From: Sphingobacterium populi
Lineage (GTDB): Bacteria; Bacteroidota; Bacteroidia; Sphingobacteriales; Sphingobacteriaceae
Direction of reading: 5' to 3'
DNA length: 64,000 nt
Assembly: GCF_001586775.1 (NCBI RefSeq)
Contig: NZ_LQXS01000001.1
Location: forward strand, 620,001 to 684,000
Positions 45,647 through 55,809 of this stretch are shown piece after piece; the stretch's first letter is position 1, and each line of letters starts with the position of its first letter. The notes under the pieces were generated by a model. It searched no databases. It worked only from the letters and a program-made list of their open reading frames with translations, and was not told the origin of the DNA. The translations under genes were made by a program, and so were the position numbers.

Positions 45647-47110
45647 ATGTCTCATATTTCTAATGACAGACCTCAGCCAGATCAGGTGCTGGTAGATATT
45701 GCCAATTATGTTTTAACATATAAGATCAAAAATGATCTCGCTCTGCAAACTGCGCATTATTGCTTTTTAGATACGATCGGTTGCGGACTTGAAGCGTTAA
45801 GTTATCCAGCATGTACCAAACTTCTTGGGCCAGTCATACCAGGCACCATAGTTCCTAATGGTGCAAAAGTTCCAGGCACCTCGTTCCAACTCGATCCGGT
45901 ACAAGCTGCTTTTAATATAGGTGCATTAGTTCGCTGGTTAGATTTTAACGATACTTGGCTGGCGGCAGAGTGGGGACATCCTTCAGATAATCTGGGTGCT
46001 ATATTGGCTGTCTCAGACTGGATTAGTCGATCTGCCGTTGCCGCGGGAAAAACGCCATTAAAAATGCACGCAGTCTTGGAAGCAATGGTTATGGCGCACG
46101 AGATCCAAGGCGTTTTGGCACTCGAAAACTCCTTTAACAAAGTAGGATTGGATCATGTCTTGCTGGTAAAAGTTGCATCCACGGCGGTCGCCGGAAGATT
46201 ACTGGGGCTATCGTTGGAAGAAATTGTAAACGCATTGTCTTTAGCTTTTGTGGATGGCCAATCACTGCGAACATATCGCCACGCACCTAATACAGGCAGT
46301 CGTAAATCTTGGGCTGCGGGAGATGCTACATCACGCGCTGTAAGATTAGCTTTGATCGCACAGACCGGAGAAATGGGATATCCTTCAGTATTGACCGCAC
46401 CAGTATGGGGCTTTTATGATGTCTCCTTTAAAGGGAAACCCTTTCGCTTCCAGCGCGAGTATGAATCATACGTGATGGAGAACGTATTATTTAAAATATC
46501 ATTTCCTGCGGAGTTCCATGCGCAAACTGCTGTCGAAGCAGCCATGACTATTCATCAGCAATTGAATAACGCGGGCAAAACCACGGACGATATTCAACAA
46601 ATCACCATTCGGACACATGAAGCAGCAATTCGTATCATCGATAAGAAAGGTCCATTACACAATCCTGCCGATCGAGATCATGCGATGCAATATATGATTG
46701 CTATACCCTTGTTATTTGGCCGCTTACGCGCTTCAGATTATGAAGATAATATTGCTTCGGATGCTCGTATAGATGTACTGCGCGACAAAATGACTTGTAT
46801 CGAAGATCCGCAATTCACTGCTGATTATCACGATCCGGAGAAGCGAGCAATTGCAAATGCACTGACGGTTACATTTAACGATGGAAGTACGCTACCCGAA
46901 GTTGTGGTAGAGTATCCTATCGGTCACCGTCGTCGTCGCGAAGAAGGTATCCCAAAACTTCTGGAGAAGTATAAAATTAATCTTCAGAGAGTGTATGCCG
47001 GAAAACAGCAAGCTCACATATTAGATAGCACGCTGGATTATGAAAAATTCAGAAATTTGGCCGTCAATGAACTAACAGATTTGCTAGCAGTTCCTTATCC
47101 GGTGAGGTAA
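45647..47110 (+). CDS. prpD: 2-methylcitrate dehydratase (MmgE/PrpD family)
   Basis: PrpD removes water from 2-methylcitrate in the methylcitrate cycle. The 487 residues are of normal length. Typical segments are an [16 protein letters not shown] start, the [20 protein letters not shown] segment with conserved acidic and histidine residues, [14 protein letters not shown], and the [20 protein letters not shown] region. It starts 41 bases after the prpC end. The prpB-prpC-prpD order forms a complete cycle with the TCA cycle (an aconitase hydrates methylaconitate). No prpR regulator gene is adjacent. Confidence 0.95.
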   Translation: MSHISNDRPQPDQVLVDIANYVLTYKIKNDLALQTAHYCFLDTIGCGLEALSYPACTKLLGPVIPGTIVPNGAKVPGTSFQLDPVQAAFNIGALVRWLDFNDTWLAAEWGHPSDNLGAILAVSDWISRSAVAAGKTPLKMHAVLEAMVMAHEIQGVLALENSFNKVGLDHVLLVKVASTAVAGRLLGLSLEEIVNALSLAFVDGQSLRTYRHAPNTGSRKSWAAGDATSRAVRLALIAQTGEMGYPSVLTAPVWGFYDVSFKGKPFRFQREYESYVMENVLFKISFPAEFHAQTAVEAAMTIHQQLNNAGKTTDDIQQITIRTHEAAIRIIDKKGPLHNPADRDHAMQYMIAIPLLFGRLRASDYEDNIASDARIDVLRDKMTCIEDPQFTADYHDPEKRAIANALTVTFNDGSTLPEVVVEYPIGHRRRREEGIPKLLEKYKINLQRVYAGKQQAHILDSTLDYEKFRNLAVNELTDLLAVPYPVR

Positions 47111-47116
47111 AAAATA

Positions 47117-47173
47117 ATTTTTCATTTTACGATGGATTCCAGCGGCTTTGAAATCCATCGTAAAATGAAAAAT
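47117..47173. terminator. 22-bp inverted repeat overlapping the 3' end of the hydroxyacyl-CoA dehydrogenase gene
   Basis: The arms 47117-47138 and 47152-47173 are perfectly complementary (ATTTTTCATTTTACGATGGA with two further bases each), with a 13-base loop. T-runs lie on both strands, so it can terminate both converging genes. Its right arm and loop encode the last residues of the minus-strand protein. Confidence 0.85.
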
Positions 47174-49223
47174 CTTGCCTAGCGAGATCATATAATTCAG
47201 ATGGGATCTGCCACTGCGCACCGTGCGATTCAAATGCTTCGCATTCTGTTGTAAATTGAGCTAACCCGACTTGATCTATGTGCGAAAATACGCCACCTGT
47301 ATGCGGTGCAAAACCGATTCCAAGTACAGATCCCAGATCCCCATCAATTGGTTGTGCAATGATCCCGTTCACGAGACAGCGAAAGGCATCTAATGCTACT
47401 ACATGCAATAATCTTTTCTCCAAAATATGCAGATCATCAGACGATGGATTTGCTTCTTGGCTAGCTACTAAATTCTGTCGCTTTCCATGCTCATCATAGC
47501 TATAAAAGCCAGCATTACCTTTGCGACCAGTTTTGCCTTTTGCAATAAGATCTTTTAAGTATGTGTAGGCATTGAGCTGCGCTTCGTGCAATTCAGGTAA
47601 TTGATCGTATACGTGTAACATTAATGGGAGAGATATTTCGTCCAACACTAATAATGGTCCCACAGGAAAACCTGCGGCACGAGCTGATTTCTCGACATGG
47701 TATGGAGAGATTCCTTCCAATACCATGGTAATTCCCTCTAACAGGTAGTTAAAGAAAATTCTGGAAGTGAAGAAACCTGGCCCATCTTGTACTATAATAG
47801 GGATTTTATCAAGTTGATGTATGTATTTTAATGCTATGTCTTTTGTGCTTTCAGCGGTATCTTTACCCATTATGACTTCTACTAGCGGCATCCTATCTAC
47901 TGGAGAGAAAAAATGTAAGCCAATCAACGAAGCTGGACAATAGCTCGCCTGCGCTAATTGATTAATCGGTAGTGAGGTCGTATTTGAAGCCAATACTGCT
48001 TGTGGGGGAAGGTTCGGTGATATCTTCGCAATTAGTTCAGTTTTTAGCGTCATATCCTCAAAGACAGCCTCCACCAATATTTCTGCCGATCTAATGTCGG
48101 AAAGATTCGATGAAGGCTGTATGCGCTGCAATATTTCGGATTGCTTTTCCGAAGTCATTTTTCCTTGTACTAGCAACTTGTTGGTAACCTTTTGCGCATA
48201 GTTTTTGCCCTGATTAGCTTTTTCTATATCGATGTCTACTAGCTTCACTGCAATACCAGCACGAGCACTTTCAAAAGCTATACCCGAACCCATCATGCCC
48301 GCACCAACCACTGCAATCCGCTTCACTTCATGGTTAGCACGTAGTGCACTGTTTTTTGCTTGTTTTTTTGCGCTTAGAATACCATAGTAATTAGTGCGCA
48401 GTAAGGCCGTGACTATATCCGAGGTAGCTACTTGACAATATAAATCATGCTCAAGTTCTAGTAAAGCTGATGTGTCGACACCGGCTTTGTGTGCTTTTAC
48501 GATTTCTTGCGATGCAGCCACGCCAGGAAATAGGGGATTGCTGCGCGCAGGTTTCATCGAAATTTGCGGCTCATCGTCCTTTACCTTATTAAGCTTCTCA
48601 GGCGATTTGCCTTGCTGCACAATAGAACGGATCACTGCTAAAACATCATCTTTACCCTTCACTTGCTGATCAATAATCCCTAAAGTCAAAGCCTCTTTGA
48701 GCCCCATGACTTCATGTTGTGTAGCCACCTGAAAAGCAATATCCTCATTCCAGAGCTGAAGCATTCGACTTACTGCGCCAAATGCCGGTAAAATGCCAAA
48801 AGCCGCTTCTGGAAAGCCGAAATTACTGCGAGATCCAATCACGATACGATAATCGGCCCATAGCATCCATGAAAAGTGCGTACCCACACAATCGTTATCT
48901 ATCAACCCGATTATGGGCTTATTATAAGACTGCAGCTTTAGCCAATACTGATCTATCTGCTTTATGTATTTGGATGCATCTTCTTGCTGCGCAGATATTA
49001 TCCAAGCCTTGTAATCTACATCATGGTATGAGTCGTCAGGTAGTAAATGATAAAAAAGCGATGCTACTTCAGCACGGCTTAGCCAGTCGTTTGCTAACTT
49101 GAAGAAAGCCAAAATATGCGCTGCTGATATGCCTTGATTGACAGACAGCGATAAACCGACTTCAACAATACCATGCTCGTGTGTACTTATAATAAAATCG
49201 TTGTGGTAATCTATATTCCTCAT
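47127..49223 (-). CDS. FadJ/FadB-like 3-hydroxyacyl-CoA dehydrogenase with degenerate enoyl-CoA hydratase domain
   Basis: A 698-residue multifunctional beta-oxidation protein. Residues 1-200 are an enoyl-CoA hydratase-like domain. FadB's GGGxE oxyanion/catalytic motif is replaced by GTHFS, so the first catalytic Glu (Glu119 in FadB) is Ser118; Glu139 in FPEAAFG is kept. Residues about 305-480 form the NAD-binding dehydrogenase domain (VVGAGMMGSG, HFFSPVDRMPLVE), followed by two C-terminal 3HCDH domains. The dehydrogenase looks functional, the hydratase probably not. The start overlaps the acyl-CoA dehydrogenase stop by one base (TAATG). The final codons lie inside a terminator hairpin. Confidence 0.9.
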   Translation of the reverse strand: MRNIDYHNDFIISTHEHGIVEVGLSLSVNQGISAAHILAFFKLANDWLSRAEVASLFYHLLPDDSYHDVDYKAWIISAQQEDASKYIKQIDQYWLKLQSYNKPIIGLIDNDCVGTHFSWMLWADYRIVIGSRSNFGFPEAAFGILPAFGAVSRMLQLWNEDIAFQVATQHEVMGLKEALTLGIIDQQVKGKDDVLAVIRSIVQQGKSPEKLNKVKDDEPQISMKPARSNPLFPGVAASQEIVKAHKAGVDTSALLELEHDLYCQVATSDIVTALLRTNYYGILSAKKQAKNSALRANHEVKRIAVVGAGMMGSGIAFESARAGIAVKLVDIDIEKANQGKNYAQKVTNKLLVQGKMTSEKQSEILQRIQPSSNLSDIRSAEILVEAVFEDMTLKTELIAKISPNLPPQAVLASNTTSLPINQLAQASYCPASLIGLHFFSPVDRMPLVEVIMGKDTAESTKDIALKYIHQLDKIPIIVQDGPGFFTSRIFFNYLLEGITMVLEGISPYHVEKSARAAGFPVGPLLVLDEISLPLMLHVYDQLPELHEAQLNAYTYLKDLIAKGKTGRKGNAGFYSYDEHGKRQNLVASQEANPSSDDLHILEKRLLHVVALDAFRCLVNGIIAQPIDGDLGSVLGIGFAPHTGGVFSHIDQVGLAQFTTECEAFESHGAQWQIPSELYDLARQDFSFYDGFQSRWNPS

Positions 49224-50416
49224 TATGATACTTTTTCAGTGATGTTTGTGTTGGATGATGGATAAGCCACTTGGTCGATCGTCATTTTTGCGATAATCTC
49301 CAGCATAATTTCGGAGGTGCCACCGATAATCGTACCTACTCGGACATCACGATACAAACGTGCAATCTTATAATCTTCCGTAAAACCATAACCGCCAAAT
49401 AGCTGTAGACACTGACTCACCACTCGATTCGCTAATTCGCTAGCTTGTAGTTTAGCGATCGAACATTCTTTGACGGCATAAACCTGATCTTCCTGCAAAT
49501 CACAACAGTGCTTTAAGTACGCTTTCTGCACGAGTATGTCTGCCTCCATCTGTGCTATATTATGTCTCAGGACTTGAAAATCTTTAAGTTTCTTATTAAA
49601 TGCAGTTCTGTTTTGTACATATTCCAAGGCATATCCTAAGGCAGATTCTGCTGTTGCCAAACTATGAATAGCAGCTGTCAATCTTTCTAATTGCAAACCA
49701 CCCATAAGGTAGGCAAAACCACTATTTTCTTTACCCACGAGATTTTTTGCGGGTACACGTACATCATCGAAGTGTAATTCGGCTGTATCCGACGCATGCC
49801 AACCCATTTTCTCAATCTTCTGAGCCGATACTCCCGGAGCATTTCGATCTATAATGATTAAGCTAATTCCCTTTGTCCCAGCTTTGGGATTGGTTTTCAC
49901 GGCAGTGATGAAAAAATCACCATAGTATCCATTTGTGATAAATGTCTTTGATCCATTGATGATGTATTCATCCCCGTCACGAATAGCTACGGTTTGTATA
50001 TTCTTTACATCAGAACCTGCACCAGGTTCGGTAATGGCGATAGCACTTACAAGATCGCCATTAATTACTCCTTGGAGATACTGCTGCTGTATATACGGGC
50101 TTCCATATTTCCAAAGGTAAGGAGCAGACATGTATTGTATTACAAGAGCCGAAATAGTAAAGCCGCCAGAAAAACACTTAGACAGCTCTTCACAAAAGAT
50201 CATGGAATAATGGAAATCAAGTTGCAAACCGCCTAGTTCTTCTGGAAAGTTTAATCCCATAAAACCCATTTCGCCCATTTTTTTCCATATGTTACGATCT
50301 ATTTGACCCTTCTTTTCCCAGTCGTCAATATGCGGTAAAATTTCTTTTTTAATAAAAGCACGTAAGCTATCGCGGAAAGCGTAGTGCTCCGGAGTTAGGG
50401 CATGGGTCATCATCAT
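49223..50416 (-). CDS. Acyl-CoA dehydrogenase (long-chain type)
   Basis: A flavoprotein that introduces the double bond in acyl-CoA, 397 residues. It has the ACAD fold: N-terminal helical domain, middle beta domain (AITEPGAGSDV, TFITNG, LHFDDVRVPAKNLVG) and C-terminal helices (LQLFGGYGFTEDYKIARLYR, then GTIIGGTSEIM). The short/medium-chain catalytic Glu before GGTSEI is absent (IIGG). Glu244 in LQLERL occupies the position of the catalytic base in long-chain and isovaleryl-type enzymes. Two further ATGs follow the first. It is coupled to the downstream dehydrogenase by a TAATG overlap, together forming two steps of fatty-acid or branched-chain oxidation. The upstream prp genes would handle propionyl-CoA products. 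Confidence 0.93.
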   Translation of the reverse strand: MMMTHALTPEHYAFRDSLRAFIKKEILPHIDDWEKKGQIDRNIWKKMGEMGFMGLNFPEELGGLQLDFHYSMIFCEELSKCFSGGFTISALVIQYMSAPYLWKYGSPYIQQQYLQGVINGDLVSAIAITEPGAGSDVKNIQTVAIRDGDEYIINGSKTFITNGYYGDFFITAVKTNPKAGTKGISLIIIDRNAPGVSAQKIEKMGWHASDTAELHFDDVRVPAKNLVGKENSGFAYLMGGLQLERLTAAIHSLATAESALGYALEYVQNRTAFNKKLKDFQVLRHNIAQMEADILVQKAYLKHCCDLQEDQVYAVKECSIAKLQASELANRVVSQCLQLFGGYGFTEDYKIARLYRDVRVGTIIGGTSEIMLEIIAKMTIDQVAYPSSNTNITEKVS

Positions 50417-50620
50417 TTATCAGTTTAAAAAAAGTCTATTCGTAATTTAAAAAATATTTCGAAATGATTAAAGGTGCGCAGCTTACGAGAGTTATATGTT
50501 TTTAGCATAGATGTTTGATGATTATAAATTTGACTCTGAATTGGTTGCCAAAATTATAATCGATCGGCAAAAAGAATAAGGAAAATATATTTCTATTGCC
50601 GCAATTTATACTTGATAAAA

Positions 50621-50647
50621 AATATGCTAAATTATTTAGTATATTTG
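50621..50647 (+). promoter_or_regulatory. Promoter with overlapping 25-base palindrome
   Basis: TATATTTG at 50640-50647 is a perfect -7 element 20 bases before the ATG. The palindrome AATATGCTAAAT / T / ATTTAGTATATT (50621-50645, one mismatch) overlaps it. Binding there would block transcription, so this reads as an operator. Confidence 0.55.
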
Positions 50648-50667
50648 AACGTCAATTACTGAAAAAC

Positions 50668-52116
50668 ATGTCAAAAGAATTGCGAGAATACGCTATTGTC
50701 GATATCGAAACTACAGGAGGGAGCGCCGAACGCAGTAAGATTACCGAAATAGCCATTGCGATACACAATGGTACCGAGGTAGTGGAGCGTTGGGAAAGCT
50801 TAGTTAATCCGCAACAAGCTATACCGCAAGCGATTTTTAGTCTGACAGGCATCACCGATGAGATGATCGCTACCGCACCAGCTTTTGGCGAGTTAGCAGA
50901 TACAGTTTATGCTTTTTTGAAAGATCGAGTCTTCGTGGCGCACAATGTCAACTTTGATTATTCTTTTATAAAACATCAACTTGCCGAAGCGGGCTTGCCG
51001 TGGCAAGCTCCTAAGTTATGTACGGTACGATTGGCACGCAAAATAAAGCCCGGCTTGCCATCTTATAGTTTAGGCCGCTTGTGCGATATGCTTGACATTC
51101 GAGTTCAGAACCGACACCGTGCAGGTGGCGACGTGACGGCCACTGTTGCGCTCTTCGATTTACTATTGGCATCAGACAGCGATGCGGTACTGACGCAGAT
51201 GCTCCGAAAAAATGCTGTTGAACAGCGTTTACCCGCCAATCTGTCTCAACATATATTCGATAACTTACCAGTTTCACCAGGTGTATATTATTTTCATGAT
51301 CGTTCTGGGAAGGTCATTTACATCGGCAAAGCTATCAATATTAAAAAGCGTGTAGCTGGGCATTTCAGTGGGCATAATATTCAAGCAAAACGTCAAGGTT
51401 TTCTTCAAGAAATACATGATATATCCTATGAACGTTGTGGGACAGAACTGATGGCTCTTTTGCTCGAATGTTTGGAAATCAATCGACTTTGGCCGAAATA
51501 CAATCGCGCGCTCAAAAGATTAGAGCCTAAATTTGGGTTAGTAAACTACACCGGAATGGATGGCTATCAACACCTAAGCTTAACTAAATTACTCAAATAC
51601 CAAACCTGCATTCAATCGTTTTATAGTCTGCGTGAAGGCGCCGCCGTATTGCGCAAAATGATCAATACGATGGGCTTGGATATACGTTTTTGTCATTTTC
51701 CGTTGGAAGTACGTATGCCGCCGACGGCAAATGACCTTGTGCGCAGGATCCAAGATCTACCAGATCAGGAATCCTATAACGCGAAAGTAGAAGCAGCCGT
51801 TGCACTAGTACAGGAAGATGCGTCTAGCTATTTGATTATTGATAAGGGCCGCGATGAACAAGAGAAAAGTTGTATCTGGATAGAAAAAGGTAAATTCTAC
51901 GGCATGGGCTATATTCGTGCCGAAAGCCAATCTACAAGTTTGCAAGAGTATAAAAATGAATTACAACGGTATAGCGGCAATGCGTACATGATGCAGGTTA
52001 TCGAGTCCTTTTTAGCCAAAGGTGTCAAACAGCATCAATTGATCAGGATTGATCCAGAACAACTCGATGAAGCTGCAGTAGCAAAGCCAGCAACCCTTCA
52101 TATGAAATTGTTGTAA
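50668..52116 (+). CDS. DNA polymerase III epsilon-like exonuclease fused to GIY-YIG (UvrC-type) domain
   Basis: The 482-residue protein joins two nuclease domains. Residues 5-165 are a DnaQ-like 3'-5' exonuclease with ExoI VDIETTGG (Asp12, Glu14), ExoII HNVNFDYSFI, and ExoIII HRAGGDVTAT. From about 200 to 290 is a GIY-YIG nuclease domain (PGVYYFHDRSGKVIYIGKAI, then KKRVAGHF) as in UvrC and Cho. A C-terminal region of unknown fold follows. It is a known bacterial architecture linked to DNA repair. The start at 50668 is supported by the promoter, which covers the longer open frame. The promoter carries an operator-like palindrome, so repair-linked control is likely. Confidence 0.9.
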   Translation: MSKELREYAIVDIETTGGSAERSKITEIAIAIHNGTEVVERWESLVNPQQAIPQAIFSLTGITDEMIATAPAFGELADTVYAFLKDRVFVAHNVNFDYSFIKHQLAEAGLPWQAPKLCTVRLARKIKPGLPSYSLGRLCDMLDIRVQNRHRAGGDVTATVALFDLLLASDSDAVLTQMLRKNAVEQRLPANLSQHIFDNLPVSPGVYYFHDRSGKVIYIGKAINIKKRVAGHFSGHNIQAKRQGFLQEIHDISYERCGTELMALLLECLEINRLWPKYNRALKRLEPKFGLVNYTGMDGYQHLSLTKLLKYQTCIQSFYSLREGAAVLRKMINTMGLDIRFCHFPLEVRMPPTANDLVRRIQDLPDQESYNAKVEAAVALVQEDASSYLIIDKGRDEQEKSCIWIEKGKFYGMGYIRAESQSTSLQEYKNELQRYSGNAYMMQVIESFLAKGVKQHQLIRIDPEQLDEAAVAKPATLHMKLL

Positions 52117-52273
52117 AAAAGATCGTTAGGTCTTTGCCAAATTTCGCAATACTTGTTTGGCCGAAGCGACGTTGCTATTATTCGCACTAAAATATTACAT
52201 AATTTTAGGTGATAATGAGCTAAAATGGGTTAATTTCGACCAAATTATTTCTAACTAACAGCACGTTCACCAA

Positions 52274-54754
52274 ATGAAACAACTTTTTATAGCTTGTTTA
52301 GTTTGCTTAGCCAGTTCTTCCATTGCTCAGGACAAAGTGAAGACCGAAGAAAAAGCAAATTATGCATTGGCTGCAAAGTTTTCGCCAGAAAAACTAAAAA
52401 AATTAATACACTCCACCAGTGTAACTCCGAATTGGATAAATCATACCGACCGATTTTGGTACGAGTATAGCTCGCCAGCTGGCAAAAGGTGGTATTTGGT
52501 AGATCCAGCAGCGAAGCGCAAAACGCCACTATTTGATCACGATGATTTAGCAGCAAAGATCACGCGCATCGTGCGAAATCCATTCGATGGTCAACATCTG
52601 GATTTGAAAGATTTGCGATTCACCGATGATGAGAAACGTATTCAATTTGAAGTGCAGAGCACAAAAGATACGCTAAAGAGTAAGGAGGAGATCGCAAAAC
52701 TAAAAAACAAGTCAGATACCATAAAAAAGAAAATTTTTCACTTAGAATATGATCTTGGATCGGGCGTACTACGCGAGATTAGTGATCAAACCAAAGAGAA
52801 AAGTACACTATCGTGGGCAAATTTTAATCCCGATACAACACGCGTCTACTTTGCCAAAAAGTATAACCTGTATTGGATGACAAAATCCGATTACGACAAA
52901 GCGGTAAAAGATGAGAAAGATAGCACTATAGTAGAACATCAATTCACTACCGATGGTGTGTCGAATTATGCATGGGGTGGTGATGAGTACAGTATTACTA
53001 CCGGCGGCGACAAAGAGGAAACTGAGAAACGTAAATCCGTTTATTTGAGTTGGTCGCCTGATGGCCGCCATTTTGTGCTCACGCGTAAAGATAGCCGGCA
53101 CCTTAGTCCATTATGGGTGATTAATAACGTAGGAGCCAAACGCCCAACGCTAGAAACTTATAAGTACCAGATGCCAGGCGAAGTGGATTCTACGGAAACC
53201 GAATTGTTTATTTTTGATGCGCAAACATTAACACCAAATCGTGTAAATGTCGCTGCTTATAAAAATCAAACGATAGGAATCTGGAGAAAAGATCGCGATA
53301 AAAGCAGCTACGCTGGTAAGCGCTTTATTAGTTATTGGCATGGTAATGATGAACAATTTTATATTTCTCGTTCGAGCCGTGACCTGAAGCGAATTGATGT
53401 CTTAGCTGTTGACGTAGACGGTAGCGTACGCACCCTAGTGGAGGAGCGCTCCAATGTATATCAAGATGTTCACAAACCATATATCGTGAATGATGGAAAA
53501 CAGTTTGTACATTGGTCTCAACGCGATGGTTGGGGGCATTTGTATCTGTACGATAATCAAGGCAATCTACAACGCCAGCTCACTTCGGGCACATATAATG
53601 TGGATGATGTGCAAGCATATCAACCAGCAAGCAATACCATTTTATTTACCGCTAATGGAAAAGAAGATGGTGAAGATCCGTACTTTCTACATTATTATAG
53701 CCTTAATCTTAATGGAGGTACACCAAAACTGTTAAATCCGGGCGATTTTGATCATCAGATCACCAATAGTGAGAGCGGAAACTATTTCGTGAACAATTCT
53801 TCTCGCGTCAATACTACACCAGAGTCCAATCTTTACGCTTCCAACGGTCGATTGGTGATGAAATTAGAAAAAGCAGATTTGTCAGCCTTGTTTGCAGCTG
53901 GCTACAAATTTCCAGAACCTTTCACTGTAAAAGCGGGTGATGGCATTACCGATCTGTATGGCGTGATGTACAAACCTTTTGATTTCGACTCCACCAAAAC
54001 CTATCCGTTGGTAGAATATGTATATCCAGGCCCTCAGACCGAAGCGGTAAACAAGTCTTTTGGTCGAAGTATGGATCGTATTGACCGGCTAGCACAAATG
54101 GGCTTCATCGTAATTACGGTCGGAAATCGTGGTGGTCATCCAGCTCGTTCGCAATGGTACCACACCTATGGATATGGTAATTTGCGCGATTATGGTTTAG
54201 AAGATAAGAAAGTTGCTGCTGAGCAATTAGCCGATCGGCATCCTTTTATTGATGTGAACAGAGTGGGTATTACCGGTCATTCTGGTGGTGGATTTATGTC
54301 GACCGCAGCGATGTTAGTTTATCCTGATTTCTTTAAGGTTGCTGTATCGGGAGCTGGAAATCACGAAAATAATATTTACAACCGTTGGTGGAGTGAGCGC
54401 CATCATGGTGTAGGAGAGAAGATCACGGCAAAAGGTGATACCACTTTTAGCTACGATATTGATCGCAATTCGGTATTAGCTAAAAACTTGAAAGGCAAAC
54501 TTCTTATAGCAACTGGTGATATCGACAACAACGTGCATCCTGCAAACTCAATTCGAATGGCAGAAGCGCTCATTAAAGCCAACAAACGATTTGATTTTTT
54601 GCTATTGCCAGGCCAACGACATGCTTTTGGCGACATGACCGAGTATTTCTTCTGGAAGATGGCCGATTATTTTTCACAACATTTGATCGGTGATTCCAAA
54701 ATGGACGAAGTAGATATGGTAGAGATGAATCGAGAACGGCCACTGAATCGATAA
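52274..54754 (+). CDS. S9 family dipeptidyl-peptidase IV-like serine peptidase
   Basis: An exported 826-residue peptidase that removes dipeptides from short peptides. Signal peptide MKQLFIACLVCLASSSIA is cleaved at QD. The N-terminal half is a beta-propeller (DPPIV_N, about 60-540). The C-terminal half is the alpha/beta hydrolase with Ser670 in GHSGGG, Asp751 in GDIDNNVHP and His783 in GQRHAFG. Proline-specific cleavage is typical of the family but not proven here. It has a long 157-base upstream gap and a strong terminator downstream, so it is monocistronic. Confidence 0.93.
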   Translation: MKQLFIACLVCLASSSIAQDKVKTEEKANYALAAKFSPEKLKKLIHSTSVTPNWINHTDRFWYEYSSPAGKRWYLVDPAAKRKTPLFDHDDLAAKITRIVRNPFDGQHLDLKDLRFTDDEKRIQFEVQSTKDTLKSKEEIAKLKNKSDTIKKKIFHLEYDLGSGVLREISDQTKEKSTLSWANFNPDTTRVYFAKKYNLYWMTKSDYDKAVKDEKDSTIVEHQFTTDGVSNYAWGGDEYSITTGGDKEETEKRKSVYLSWSPDGRHFVLTRKDSRHLSPLWVINNVGAKRPTLETYKYQMPGEVDSTETELFIFDAQTLTPNRVNVAAYKNQTIGIWRKDRDKSSYAGKRFISYWHGNDEQFYISRSSRDLKRIDVLAVDVDGSVRTLVEERSNVYQDVHKPYIVNDGKQFVHWSQRDGWGHLYLYDNQGNLQRQLTSGTYNVDDVQAYQPASNTILFTANGKEDGEDPYFLHYYSLNLNGGTPKLLNPGDFDHQITNSESGNYFVNNSSRVNTTPESNLYASNGRLVMKLEKADLSALFAAGYKFPEPFTVKAGDGITDLYGVMYKPFDFDSTKTYPLVEYVYPGPQTEAVNKSFGRSMDRIDRLAQMGFIVITVGNRGGHPARSQWYHTYGYGNLRDYGLEDKKVAAEQLADRHPFIDVNRVGITGHSGGGFMSTAAMLVYPDFFKVAVSGAGNHENNIYNRWWSERHHGVGEKITAKGDTTFSYDIDRNSVLAKNLKGKLLIATGDIDNNVHPANSIRMAEALIKANKRFDFLLLPGQRHAFGDMTEYFFWKMADYFSQHLIGDSKMDEVDMVEMNRERPLNR

Positions 54755-54802
54755 ACTGCTGCCTTATCTTGTTTTAGATAGGTTTTTAGTATGATTAAAA
54801 AT

Positions 54803-54836
54803 AAGAATGCCCATCCCTTTTAGGATGGGCATTCTT
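54803..54836 (+). terminator. Intrinsic terminator after the S9 peptidase
   Basis: AAGAATGCCCATCC (54803-54816) pairs perfectly with GGATGGGCATTCTT (54823-54836) around a 6-base loop, followed by TTAT. A 14-bp GC-rich stem. Confidence 0.9.
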
Positions 54837-54897
54837 TTATGGGAAAAAATTGAAGGCTGTATAAGAATAATTGGAAAATTAGCTACTTTAGCCTAAG

Positions 54898-55809
54898 ATG
54901 AATATGGATTATCCTAACAATAAGCGACGCTCTAGACAGATATTAATCTTCATTTTGAAGATTGTAATTGCGGGAATATTAATTTGGAGTCAAGTACAAT
55001 TTGAAGAAATTTATGCCTTAAATCCGGAATCACAGCGTGCGCGTAGTTTCCCGATGCAGATGTTGCTGGCGGCTTATACCTTTCTTATCCCCAGTATTAT
55101 TTTTTCGATCATTCGTTTTACATTTATTGCGATCTATCACGCGCGCAATGCCAATCGTGCTGTGCGCGGCAACTTTGTATTAGGCGTAAACCGACTAACT
55201 GCGGTAGCGAATTCGATTTGTGCCATCATTGCAATGATGATCTTTTTTGGTATTAATCCGCTAGAATTTGTGACAAGTCTTACTATTGTTGCGATGGCTA
55301 TAGCTGTTACGTTCCGAGATTATATTACCAATATGATTAGTGGCTTAATTATTATGTTTTCCGATCAGTTGTCGATAGGTGATCGTATCCGAGTGGGCAA
55401 TCAACAAGGTCGGATTATTGATATTACTTTAGCCAATATTGTTTTTCAGGATGAAGAGGATGATATGGTGATGGTGCCCAACAATATGGTATTTACATCT
55501 ACACTGACCAATCATTCAGCGCATCCCTCAAGTTTATTTGCCGTAAAATTTGAGTTGCCGTTAGACATTGCTATAGAAGTAGAGCTATTAGAGACCGCGC
55601 TGCGCGAAAGTCTGCAAGCACATCCTAACCTCGAACACGGCGAAGAGATGGAATTGAAAGTAGTCGAGATCGGGAAGGATTATGTAAAGTACCGTATGGA
55701 TTTACATGCTGTAAGCAATAGTAATAAATTACATCGACGTCTAGAAAATGAGATTTTGAAAGAAGTTTTAAAGTTTGAGCAAAACGCTACCGCTGCTAAA
55801 TCCGTCTAA
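54898..55809 (+). CDS. MscS-family mechanosensitive channel
   Basis: This channel releases solutes when membrane tension rises. It is 303 residues with several membrane helices: about 20-42, 58-82 (LAAYTFLIPSIIFSIIRFTF) and a pore region (about 110-155). The MscS soluble domain begins around FSDQLSIGDRIRVGNQQGRI and continues with VPNNMVFTSTLTNHSAHPSS. The N-terminus is short, so it belongs to the small MscS group. The 3' end overlaps the convergent coaA by 14 bases. Confidence 0.9.
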   Translation: MNMDYPNNKRRSRQILIFILKIVIAGILIWSQVQFEEIYALNPESQRARSFPMQMLLAAYTFLIPSIIFSIIRFTFIAIYHARNANRAVRGNFVLGVNRLTAVANSICAIIAMMIFFGINPLEFVTSLTIVAMAIAVTFRDYITNMISGLIIMFSDQLSIGDRIRVGNQQGRIIDITLANIVFQDEEDDMVMVPNNMVFTSTLTNHSAHPSSLFAVKFELPLDIAIEVELLETALRESLQAHPNLEHGEEMELKVVEIGKDYVKYRMDLHAVSNSNKLHRRLENEILKEVLKFEQNATAAKSV

